DNA of 64,000 nt from Bartonella quintana (lineage in GTDB: Bacteria > Pseudomonadota > Alphaproteobacteria > Rhizobiales > Rhizobiaceae), in assembly GCF_009936175.1 (NCBI RefSeq), contig NZ_AP019773.1, positions 1,367,001 through 1,431,000 on the forward strand, read 5' to 3'. Positions 56,190-64,000 of the stretch are shown piece by piece. The position numbers and the translations under genes were made by a program. Position 1 is the first letter of the stretch. Every line of letters begins with the position of its first letter. Below the pieces are notes generated by a model. That model was not told where the DNA came from and did not search any database. It was given only the letters and a program-made list of their open reading frames with translations.

Positions 56190-58027
56190 TGTAGGTGGGT
56201 TTGCTTCTCTCTTTCTTCGCGTAAAAGTTCAAGTTCTAACCATTCATCTTCTTTTTGCGCACAAGAATTTTTCTTTTCTTCCAGTTCTACCGATAAACGC
56301 TCGAAACGCGCTTTATTGCAACAATACAACGTAGGATCAGAGAGTTCTTGTTCAATTTTTTTAATTTCGTTTTGCAGAACAGCGATTTGTGCAGGCAGTT
56401 TTTCAAGTGCATAAACCTGTTTGTAAGACAATTTACGCAATGTTGTTTTTTCTGGTGAGGATTGATGTTTTGTCTGACTTCGCATACGAGGCTTTGGCAG
56501 CTCTTTACGCTGCGAAAATTCTTTATGCTGTAACAATGCAGCTTGCCTGGTTTGTGCTATCATATCACTATAACCGCCCGCATACAAAATCCAATGACCA
56601 TCACCTTGAGGTGCCAACGTATGGGTCACCGTTCGATCTAAGAAATCCCTGTCATGGCTCACCAACAACACTGTCCCAGTAAAATCGGCAATAAATTCTT
56701 GCAACAAATCTAATGTCTCCATATCCAAATCATTGGTCGGTTCATCAAGAATCAAAAAGTTTGCAGGTTGTGCAAGAAGCCGAGCAAGCATGAGACGAGC
56801 TCTTTCTCCCCCTGATAATTCTTTGAGTGGTGTGCGGGCTTGTTCGGGCAAAAATAAAAAGTCTTTCATATAAGAAACGAGATGCCGCTCTTGCCCATTG
56901 ATCACAAGCGTATCACCCCTACCACCCGTTAAATACTGTGCTAAAGTTTCTTCTTTATTGAAAATGCGCTGTTGATCAAGCAATGCCATGGAAAGATTAT
57001 ATCCATGCTTCACCGTTCCAACATCGGCCGATTCTTGGCCAATCAGAACAGACAACAATGTTGTTTTTCCTATACCATTTGGCCCAACCAGACCGATCCT
57101 ATCACCACGTTGAACGCGCAAAGATAAATCTTTTACAAGAATGCGATCGCCATAAGATTTTGAAATCCGCTTTGCTTCAAGCACCAATTGACCAGAATCG
57201 TGACTTTTCGCAGTTGTGAAGAGAACATTTCCAGGTGGATTTTTATAGGTTTGACGATGCTGCCGTAGTTCTTTTAACGCATCCAAACGCCGCACATTCC
57301 GTTTGCGCCGCGCTGTCACCCCATAGCGCAACCATTGTTCTTCCCGCGCAATCTGTCGAGCCAATTTGTGTTGATTTAAAGCTTCCTCTTCAAGGACCTT
57401 ATCGCGCCAATTTTCAAACTCCAAGAAAGGCTTTTCTACTCTTTTGGTGGTGCCCCGATCAATCCATACTGTTGAGCGCGTCACATTTTCTAAAAATCGT
57501 CGATCATGTGAAATAGCCACAACGGCCGACCGTAAAGAACATAAAGTCCTTTCGAGCCATTCAATAGTTGGTAAATCAAGATGATTGGTTGGTTCATCCA
57601 AAAGAAGAACATCGGGTTTTGCGGCAATCGCCCTTAATAATGAAAGGCGTCGCTTTTCACCCCCTGAAAGGGTTGCCAACTTTTCGGTTCCTGAAAAACC
57701 AAGATTTGTGCGAAGTGTATTTAGCCACTGCGCATCAGGTGCATTGTCCCGACCAGCTTCCACGTAAGCGTGAACATCTTCAAAGCCTGAACAATCGGGG
57801 TTTTGTGATACATAACGAACAGTAACCCGAGGATGGCAAAAAATCTCCCCTTCACTTGGTTCTATCATTCCAGCGGCAATTTTTAACAGCGTCGATTTTC
57901 CACAACCATTACGGCCCACCAGAGCGATACGGGCACCTTGCTCAACCGATAAACAAGCTTGGTTGAGCAAGGGCGTTTTTCCAAAGGCTAGGAAAATACG
58001 ATCAAGCCGCAGCAGCGGTACCGCCAT
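56186..58027 (-). CDS. uup: ABC-F family ATPase (Uup-like)
   Basis: Soluble tandem-ABC protein without membrane segments; ABC-F proteins act on the ribosome (translation factor or drug-resistance type). First ABC domain: Walker [13 protein letters not shown], signature [12 protein letters not shown], Walker [12 protein letters not shown]. Then the linker (about residues 205-290), and the second domain with [23 protein letters not shown] and [14 protein letters not shown]-terminal coiled coil ([21 protein letters not shown], about residues 540-600) fits the Uup subgroup, which binds DNA. 613 residues. Its start overlaps the stop of the preceding lipoprotein gene (TAATG). Confidence 0.92.
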   Translation of the reverse strand: MAVPLLRLDRIFLAFGKTPLLNQACLSVEQGARIALVGRNGCGKSTLLKIAAGMIEPSEGEIFCHPRVTVRYVSQNPDCSGFEDVHAYVEAGRDNAPDAQWLNTLRTNLGFSGTEKLATLSGGEKRRLSLLRAIAAKPDVLLLDEPTNHLDLPTIEWLERTLCSLRSAVVAISHDRRFLENVTRSTVWIDRGTTKRVEKPFLEFENWRDKVLEEEALNQHKLARQIAREEQWLRYGVTARRKRNVRRLDALKELRQHRQTYKNPPGNVLFTTAKSHDSGQLVLEAKRISKSYGDRILVKDLSLRVQRGDRIGLVGPNGIGKTTLLSVLIGQESADVGTVKHGYNLSMALLDQQRIFNKEETLAQYLTGGRGDTLVINGQERHLVSYMKDFLFLPEQARTPLKELSGGERARLMLARLLAQPANFLILDEPTNDLDMETLDLLQEFIADFTGTVLLVSHDRDFLDRTVTHTLAPQGDGHWILYAGGYSDMIAQTRQAALLQHKEFSQRKELPKPRMRSQTKHQSSPEKTTLRKLSYKQVYALEKLPAQIAVLQNEIKKIEQELSDPTLYCCNKARFERLSVELEEKKNSCAQKEDEWLELELLREEREKQTHLH

Positions 58028-58425
58028 TAACGGCTACGTTGCAGACAAGGTGCCTGATACATTACACCTTTTTGATCACGGTAAGTACACAATTGTGGCA
58101 CTTGCACTTTTTGAGCACAAGGTGCTTGGTAAACCCGACCTTTATGATCACGATAGGTGCACAGTGTTGACTGCTGCATCATAACCTGAGATTGTTGTCT
58201 TTTCTGATTTGCCGCAGCCCCTGTTACTGTCCCTGCGATTGCTCCAACTGCTGCACCTGTAAGCGCTGCTCCAGGAGTGCTTCCAGCAATTGCTGTTCCT
58301 GCCAAAGCACCTATTGCCGCTCCTCCCACACCATAACGTGCAACTCTCTGATCATTAACAGAACAAGCCACTGAACTTAAACCAATGGCTGAAACGACTA
58401 CTACTTTCAAAATTGATTTTAACAT
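58027..58425 (-). CDS. Glycine-zipper lipoprotein with two CTYRD repeats
   Basis: A 132-residue protein. The signal peptide ends in the lipobox LSSVAC. A glycine-zipper segment follows (GVGGAAIGALAGTAIAGSTPGAALTGAAVGAIAGTVTG, about residues 35-72), the kind that inserts in or perturbs membranes. The C-terminal part has two copies of LCTYRD(H/Q)KG..YQAPC, each with a Cys pair. Start at 58425 (MLKSILKVVVV). Overlap with uup suggests cotranscription. Function unknown; similar lipoproteins are common in Bartonella and Brucella. Confidence 0.8.
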   Translation of the reverse strand: MLKSILKVVVVSAIGLSSVACSVNDQRVARYGVGGAAIGALAGTAIAGSTPGAALTGAAVGAIAGTVTGAAANQKRQQSQVMMQQSTLCTYRDHKGRVYQAPCAQKVQVPQLCTYRDQKGVMYQAPCLQRSR

Positions 58426-58528
58426 ATAAAAACCTCTCCTTCTCAAGATCAAAACATAAGTATATTATTCACGCTGGCACTTCATCACTTATCTCCCCCT
58501 TGCATTCATTAAATATACTGGAAGAGTT

Positions 58529-59164
58529 TTATGGAATAGGTACAGATGCCAACAATATAGCTTTTCCAGAACATAAATGACAAGAGAAGGTTCCATAAAT
58601 ACGGTTAGAAAGTGTTAAAGAAGAGCCAAATGACACATTTTTACCACAAATAGGCCATTTCACACCTGAAAGGGTTAATCCTTTTAAATCAGAAAAACCG
58701 ATGATACTAAACAAACACCCAGCAGGCAAATCACACGAAAAAGGCTTTGGCAAAACCGGCCACCCTTCTTCACGACCGCTGGTCAATAAAACTGAAATGC
58801 CTTTTTCTTCCATCATCAGTGCTTGCGTCATATGAGAAAGGCTATGATCGTTTCTTTCACCTCCAAAAGCACCACACAAAATAAGCTTTTTGGCACCCTT
58901 TTGTAGAGCTCTCTCACATGCCAGTGCACTATCGGTCATATCTTTATCAGTGGGAAAAACTTCACGGGGAACATCCCCATATTCGCATATTAAAGCTTGA
59001 TCAGAGGAATCGAAATCCCCCAACCACAACTCAGGGATCACATTCAGCGCTCCAGCATGCCGTATTCCACCATCGGCCGCAATCACTCGGCTCTTATGAA
59101 TTTGCTTACGCAAACGATCGGTGATAAAAATATCTCCATTTAACAATATTGTAAATGTTGTCAT
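58529..59164 (-). CDS. thiN: Thiamine pyrophosphokinase
   Basis: Makes thiamine pyrophosphate from thiamine and ATP. Family markers are VIAADGGIRHAGALNVIPELWLGDFDSSD (metal and nucleotide region), the DKDMTDSALACERALQKGAKKLILCGAFGGERNDHSLSHM block and a C-terminal beta-rich thiamine-binding part. 211 residues is normal. ThDP is needed by tkt in this same window. The gene is divergent from the M48 protease. Confidence 0.9.
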   Translation of the reverse strand: MTTFTILLNGDIFITDRLRKQIHKSRVIAADGGIRHAGALNVIPELWLGDFDSSDQALICEYGDVPREVFPTDKDMTDSALACERALQKGAKKLILCGAFGGERNDHSLSHMTQALMMEEKGISVLLTSGREEGWPVLPKPFSCDLPAGCLFSIIGFSDLKGLTLSGVKWPICGKNVSFGSSLTLSNRIYGTFSCHLCSGKAILLASVPIP

Positions 59165-59395
59165 GACAGATTATGCCTTTGTATAATACTTTCCTTGTAG
59201 AACATTTTTGTATAAAAATAACCGTAATAGAGCCGAATGAATCCTTTTCAAAAAACTTCTTCCCAAAGAATTTTTTTTATTTTAGAAACATATAATAAAG
59301 ATACGAATGAAATTTGTTAAAATACAATCAGAAAAAAAGTGTACACTCGTCAGAGGCACCCAATTTTTCAACGAACATTCTTTTTTCGTACCAAC

Positions 59396-60841
59396 ATGTA
59401 TAAAGTATCTTTGATAAGCTTCATGCTTCTCCTTTCTGCGTGTTCTACGCGTCCATCTCTCAATAAGATGCTCTCTTCTTGGGATTTTTCTACAAAAATA
59501 AAAAGCACCTCTAAGAACGATATCTATGCCACATTAAGTGTGAGACAACACCTCCGTATTTTGCAAATCCATGGTGGTGCATATTATGATCCAAAACTTG
59601 AACGCATGTTAGCAAATATTGTGCGTAAACTCACTGTTGGATCACAAAATTCTCACCAAAGCTATTCTATAACAATTTTAAACTCGCAGAATGTCAATGC
59701 ATTTGCTCTCCCCAATGGCTCTATCTACATAACGCGCGGCATGCTCGCATTGGCCAATGATTCTTCAGAAGTTGCAGCAATTTTATCCCATGAAATAGCC
59801 CATATCACTGCCAATCACGGCATTTTACGCCTGCAAAAAGAAGCGGAATTGAAGATGACAGAGCGCATGTCACAAAATCTTTTCTCCCACGCCGGAAAAA
59901 AACTTCAAAAAACCATTGAAGACAAGCAACAACTTGCACAATTTTCACGCAATCAGGAACTCCAAGCCGATTCAATTGCACTCGAAATGCTCAACCAAGC
60001 AGGATTTGATCCGTTTGCTTCTCCACGCTTTCTCCAATCACTGGAAGCGTATAGCATTTTTCGTAATATCTCAGGCACTACAAGTAATTCCTTAGATTTT
60101 CTAGCAACCCATCCAACCACCCCGCAACGAATTCAACTTGCTATAGAAAAAGCGCGTAAAATCAGTGCAACGAACATTGGAAACACTGACCGTGATTCTT
60201 TTCTCAAGAGCATTGATGGCATGATTTTTGGGGGGAACTTTTATACAGGTTTTGTGCGAGAAAACCAATTTATTCACCCGCAATTGCGCGTAACTTTTTC
60301 CGTTCCAAACAATTTTACAATAGAAAATTCAATGCACACTGTTTGGGCCAGTGGCCCCAGTAAAATTGCCATTCGTTTTGATGCAGTACCACTTCCTGCA
60401 AACATGTCTGCAAGCGATTATTTGAAGAGCGGATGGATTGCAGGACTGGATGAATCGTCAGTTCACCCAATTACGCTCCAAGATCTACCTGCAGCCCGTG
60501 CCCGTGCTACCAATGAACAATGGCAATTCGATGTGGCCGTCATTCTGTTCAACAATCACATCTTTCGCTTCCTCACCGCTGCCCCCCATCATTCTCAAAA
60601 CTTTGAAGCTGTTGCCAAAAGAACGGTACAAAGTTTTCATTCCCTTTCAACATCACAGTTAAACAAGCTGAAACCTTTGAGAATCCGTGTTGTGCGCGTT
60701 AAAGAAGGAGAAAACGTTGTAAGCCTTGCGAATAAAATGCAAAATACACCACACAAAGAAAAATTCTTTCGCATTCTTAACGGACTCTCACCAACACAAA
60801 CTTTACACACAGGTACAGCCGTTAAAATTATCACGCAGTAA
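59396..60841 (+). CDS. M48-family metalloprotease lipoprotein with C-terminal LysM-like end
   Basis: Envelope metalloprotease (BepA/YcaL/Oma1-like branch). The signal peptide ends in the lipobox LLLSAC (residue about 16). The zinc motif is ILSHEIAHITANHG, with a later third ligand in RNQELQADSIALEMLNQAG, about 55 residues further. The C-terminal 60 residues (VRVKEGENVVSLANKMQ to GTAVKIITQ) look like a LysM-type module. The ATG at 59396 (MYKVSLISFMLL) is preferred, because the frame from 59339 would place a basic stretch before the signal peptide. Likely an outer-membrane quality-control protease. Confidence 0.88.
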   Translation: MYKVSLISFMLLLSACSTRPSLNKMLSSWDFSTKIKSTSKNDIYATLSVRQHLRILQIHGGAYYDPKLERMLANIVRKLTVGSQNSHQSYSITILNSQNVNAFALPNGSIYITRGMLALANDSSEVAAILSHEIAHITANHGILRLQKEAELKMTERMSQNLFSHAGKKLQKTIEDKQQLAQFSRNQELQADSIALEMLNQAGFDPFASPRFLQSLEAYSIFRNISGTTSNSLDFLATHPTTPQRIQLAIEKARKISATNIGNTDRDSFLKSIDGMIFGGNFYTGFVRENQFIHPQLRVTFSVPNNFTIENSMHTVWASGPSKIAIRFDAVPLPANMSASDYLKSGWIAGLDESSVHPITLQDLPAARARATNEQWQFDVAVILFNNHIFRFLTAAPHHSQNFEAVAKRTVQSFHSLSTSQLNKLKPLRIRVVRVKEGENVVSLANKMQNTPHKEKFFRILNGLSPTQTLHTGTAVKIITQ

Positions 60842-61645
60842 ATATACAGCCTTCTTCATCGTTTTCTGCGCTCCTGATTCGCTTCTGTTTTTTATTATCC
60901 TCGGCACTCTTAGGCATTTACTGCACTGATCCGGTTGCACTTCGAAACCAGCTTCATTGTGCTCTCTCCCCTCCAATGACACATACCTAACTTCAAGCTT
61001 TAAAAATTGTAGGTTATCACTGGACCCAAGTTACATCGAATTTTAAAGATGAAAGGACGAAAGAAAAAAACCTGTAATTTCCTTACAGTGATGTATCTTT
61101 ACAAAGACAATGTGAAGTTTTCTCTCCTCCATTCATCCCTGCAGCTAAATCCCTTGTGAATATGATGAATATGTTTCGTACACTATCGCAAATAATGGCT
61201 TTATATTCCTTTTAGACTAGAAAATGGAAAACGTACGCGCGACATTGTGGACTCGTTTTAATGAATTAAAAATAAACCACCGGTCACTGCCGATGGTTTA
61301 AATAAAAGAGAAAACATTGAGTAGATAATTTCCAAATTCTTTAAAATTAAATATCCACCAAAAACATTAAAATGAATATTAAATTAAAAAACCTACTTAA
61401 TCGTATTAAATATGCAAATCAAAACTTAGCACCAACATTAAGTGCTGAAGCGGCAAATGCATTCGACCCTCGGAGTCTGTTACCATTAAAAACATTCCTA
61501 AAATTGACAGAGAATTCAACACATGGAAAGAGAAAAACTTCTTAACCTCAGCAAAAAACTTAATGAATCTATCGTAAAATTTAATGTCTCTTTTTAATAC
61601 ATACCCACAAAATCAAAAATAATTTTCCCAAAAAACCTTAACTGC
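60842..61645. other. Long intergenic region before rpoH 3' end
   Basis: About 800 bases with low coding potential. A 57-codon frame at 61372-61545 is listed separately. The rest is AT-rich with no recognisable element. Confidence 0.45.
61372..61545 (+). CDS. Possible small ORF, 57 residues, unrecognised
   Basis: Starts MNIKLKNLLNRIKYANQNLAP and ends HGKRKTS. It reads as a basic, Leu/Asn-rich peptide; the overlapping frame continues as KIDREFNTWKEKNFLTSAKNLMNL after the middle, so it could also be a broken longer gene. There is no good ribosome binding site. Low confidence as a real gene. Confidence 0.2.
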   Translation: MNIKLKNLLNRIKYANQNLAPTLSAEAANAFDPRSLLPLKTFLKLTENSTHGKRKTS

Positions 61646-62557
61646 TTACAGATCATAGGCATCTGCAGGATTAACCATAAGGAGGGCAGAACGCAGCTTT
61701 TGCAAAGCCCGTGCTTCAATTTGGCGCACGCGCTCTTTCGAAATTCCCAATTTTTCACCCAAAACTTCCAAAGTAGCGCCTTCTTCATTTAAGCGACGGA
61801 AACGAATAATTTCAAGTTCCCGTTCATTGAGACTTTGTAACGCATCATGAAGCCATTGTGTCCGCCGTTGACTGTCAATCACTTGCTCAATTAAAGCATC
61901 AGGAAGAGGACTATCATCCACAAGCGCATCCATTTTAGCAATCGGATTATCACTGTTTTCAGACACAGAAACGCTTAATGAATTATCAGAGCTAGAAAAA
62001 CGGAAATCCATTGTTTCAACATCACGAACGGAAACGCCAAGCCTTTCAGCGATTGTGCGAAAGATATCTTGTTTTGTCAGAGCGTTATCATCTTGGACCA
62101 ATTTTGCTCGCAATCGCCGAAGATTAAAGAAAAGCGCTTTTTGCGAAGAACTGGTTCCTCCTCGAACGATTGACCAATTTCGTAAAATATAATCCTGAAT
62201 AGAAGCACGAATCCACCATGTAGCATAAGTCGAAAAACGTACCTCCCGATCAGGCTCGAAACGCGCAGCCGCTTCCAACAGCCCTACATAGCCTTCTTGC
62301 ACCAAATCCCCCAATGGCATTTTGAAACGTTTAAAACGGTTAGCAATCGCAATCACCAAACGCATATGAGCGGCTGCAATTTGATGCATAGCATCATCAT
62401 CGCGTTTGTCTTTCCATCGCAGAGCCAAATCATGCTCTTTTTGCCGTTCAAGATAAGGCGCTTGCATTGCAGAACGCATCATATTGCGTCCCAAACTTTT
62501 ATCTGCATCGCTATAATTTTTGCTACTTTTGTAAACAGCATTTGAAAGATTACCCAT
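61646..62557 (-). CDS. rpoH: RNA polymerase heat-shock sigma factor RpoH
   Basis: Sigma-32 type factor directing heat-shock gene transcription. Region 2: LVIAIANRFKRFKMPLGDLVQEGYVGLLEAAARFEPDREVRFSTYATWWIRASIQDYILRNWSIVR. The RpoH box is QKALFFNLRRLRAKL, diagnostic for the group. Region 4 has LEVLGEKLGISKERVRQIEARALQKL. 303 residues is normal. In this group RpoH is subject to FtsH and DnaK control; FtsH is encoded in this window. Confidence 0.96.
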   Translation of the reverse strand: MGNLSNAVYKSSKNYSDADKSLGRNMMRSAMQAPYLERQKEHDLALRWKDKRDDDAMHQIAAAHMRLVIAIANRFKRFKMPLGDLVQEGYVGLLEAAARFEPDREVRFSTYATWWIRASIQDYILRNWSIVRGGTSSSQKALFFNLRRLRAKLVQDDNALTKQDIFRTIAERLGVSVRDVETMDFRFSSSDNSLSVSVSENSDNPIAKMDALVDDSPLPDALIEQVIDSQRRTQWLHDALQSLNERELEIIRFRRLNEEGATLEVLGEKLGISKERVRQIEARALQKLRSALLMVNPADAYDL

Positions 62558-63029
62558 AATAACCCCTTGCGATTAAAATTATTAAAGTTGATTTGGCAAC
62601 GACATCATCGTTCTCTCTGAAAAGAACGTATAGGTTGTTTATTTTATATACACTACTTTAACGTGTATTTTTATAATCGCAATTGTTTTTTTCAATTGTT
62701 TTTTATTGTCATCGTAAAACGTCTTGTCATAAGACACAGTTTCAACTGACAAAACCGCGATATAGCGCCCCTCACCCTAAGAAATACGCGAAAAAGCTTT
62801 CTTCCCACATGTTCAAAACAGAACTATAAAAAATAAAAAGATCACATAAAGCAGCATCTGTTTTATTTGATTTTCGGCTTATTTGTCTTTTCAGTAAAAA
62901 ATTTATTTATGCTTCTAGCTTTACAAAACAACCAATACGTGTAACGAACATGTATAAAGCATCCAAACTGAACAAAAAATGAATGAAAAAGGAAACACCT
63001 AAAGTTAAAGTGGCAAAAAAACAACAAGA
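62558..63029. other. Divergent region between rpoH and the helicase-related gene
   Basis: AT-rich, about 470 bases, with no supported gene and no definite promoter. The conserved helicase N-terminus expected upstream of the next gene is not found here. Confidence 0.45.
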
Positions 63030-64000
63030 ATGATTGAAGCAAATGCACCAAACGTGTTAAAGGAGCAACATAATTGTGGAATTGTCGAGAATAAGCTTTT
63101 TACCCGCGTAGCACTAAGAAAGAAAATGATCATGGATAGTAAGATTGTTCAAAAGAATGATATTCTTATTGAAAAAGATGGAAATGGTAAGTTTGAAGGT
63201 TTTCGTTTTTATGCCAACAAGAACAATACCGATGATCAAGTAGCTGATACGCAAAGTTTAGCAGATAATGAGAATTTGATTCTCGCTTTTTCCAAACGCG
63301 CAATGCGTTTTTGTGCTTCAGCCAATGGAGACTTTACCCTCAGTTCTAACGGAATTGTGCGCTGGATTGGACAACCTGTGGGGCAACTTATTGCAACAGA
63401 AGATTTTTTAAAACCCAAACTGATTGTTTTAGCAGATACCCAATTAACGGGAGAAGCCCGGGACAACGTAGTGAAACGATTAGAGCGTTTTGTCACCTTT
63501 CATTTTGAAACGAACTTAAAGCCACTGTTTGATTTGCGCAATGCCGATAGCTTGACGGATTCAACAAGCAGTCTTGCCTTACAACTTGTTAACTCTTTAG
63601 GAATTATACCTCGGCGAGAAATAGCCGATGTTGTTAAAAATCTTGATCAAGAATCGCGCGCAGTGCTCCGGCGGTTAGGTGTCCGTTTTGGCGCTTTTCA
63701 TATCTATATTGCAGGGATGCTTAAACCAGCTCCGGTCCAGGCAATTACACTGTTATGGAATCTCCAAAATGAGGGTCATAACCAAACTGGTGTCAATGAA
63801 ATTTTTGCCGCGTTAGCAGCTGGACGGACTTCCTTGGTTATTGATCCTACGTATAACCGCCAATTTTATCAGTTAGCCGGTTATCGGATGTTAGGCCAAC
63901 GTGCTGTACGGATTGATATTTTAGAACGTCTTGCTAACCTAATCCGTTCTGCAGTTCATTGGAAACAAGGGGATGAACCCAAACCTGATGGAGCTTATGA
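63030..64000 (+). CDS. Helicase-related protein, C-terminal part (runs off the window)
   Basis: An open frame from the ATG at 63030 to the window end (323 residues, no stop). It matches the C-terminal part of a large rhizobial/Brucella helicase: GIVRWIGQPVGQLIATEDFLKPKLIVLADTQL, LKPLFDLRNADSLT, LRRLGVRFGAFHIYIAGMLKPAPVQ, AAGRTSLVIDP and GQRAVRIDILERLANLIR. In relatives this follows a DEAD/DEAH helicase core, but no Walker A or DExH motif is found in the first 35 residues or in the DNA upstream as far as rpoH. The gene thus appears N-terminally truncated, keeping only the accessory domain; the ATG is the first in frame after a stop at 63006. Its function in this form is unknown. Confidence 0.72.
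   Translation, partial: MIEANAPNVLKEQHNCGIVENKLFTRVALRKKMIMDSKIVQKNDILIEKDGNGKFEGFRFYANKNNTDDQVADTQSLADNENLILAFSKRAMRFCASANGDFTLSSNGIVRWIGQPVGQLIATEDFLKPKLIVLADTQLTGEARDNVVKRLERFVTFHFETNLKPLFDLRNADSLTDSTSSLALQLVNSLGIIPRREIADVVKNLDQESRAVLRRLGVRFGAFHIYIAGMLKPAPVQAITLLWNLQNEGHNQTGVNEIFAALAAGRTSLVIDPTYNRQFYQLAGYRMLGQRAVRIDILERLANLIRSAVHWKQGDEPKPDGAY

Overview
The window looks like chromosome of an alphaproteobacterium of the Bartonella type (order Hyphomicrobiales). The grounds are an AT-rich base composition, rhizobial-style gene orders (tkt-gap-pgk-fda; ruvC-ruvA-ruvB-ybgC-tolQRAB; DUF1036-pyk), alphaproteobacterial regulators (TrcR/DUF1013, RcdA/DUF1465, GapR/DUF2312), a membrane-bound ferritin MbfA, and long stretches of decayed genes between intact core genes. 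The genus is an inference from gene content; no 16S is present.

Positions 1-8.2 kb are accessory: a YopJ-family acetyltransferase effector (1128-2072), a 400-bp array of twenty 20-bp repeats, a phage-type lysis cassette (lysozyme, a spanin-like overlapping pair and a small membrane protein), at least three or four decayed copies of a small membrane/coiled-coil protein, and a broken tyrosine integrase beside tRNA-Leu(CAA). This reads as a prophage or gene-transfer-agent-related island anchored at a tRNA. From 8.3 to 16.5 kb lie a DedA/YqaA protein, DsbB, a broken PemK/MazF-like toxin, MbfA, dUTPase, ExbB-ExbD and a DUF883/membrane protein pair, separated by duplicated gene fragments.

From 16.8 to 37.2 kb is a largely minus-strand core block: glmM, ftsH, tilS, a decayed cpoB, pal, trcR, then pmpR (plus strand), an IS605-type remnant, and tolB, tolA, tolR, tolQ, ybgC, ruvB, ruvA, ruvC and rcdA. 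The Tol-Pal envelope system is complete except for cpoB, but pal is separated from tolB by about 5.6 kb. From 37.3 to 45.4 kb are an OpgC-like membrane protein, a ThiE-like protein, a Sel1-repeat protein, efp, an inositol monophosphatase, an ABC exporter and rpmE. From 45.6 to 55.8 kb are the glycolytic/pentose phosphate genes tkt, gap, pgk, fda and pyk with DUF4164 and zapA. The last part holds gapR, an ABC-F ATPase, a glycine-zipper lipoprotein, thiamine pyrophosphokinase, an M48 lipoprotein protease, rpoH and the start of a helicase-related gene that runs off the window.

The most striking feature of the window as a whole is the number of partial duplications left next to an intact parent gene: mbfA, dut, exbD, rcdA, the ThiE-like gene, gap and pyk each have a nearby decayed copy of one end, and there are also tandem duplications inside the integrase remnant and at 10.0-10.3 kb. 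The pyk remnant is a shuffled mosaic of at least four pieces. This suggests repeated local amplification followed by deletion, and is the pattern I would follow up first, together with the YopJ-like effector and its flanking repeat array.
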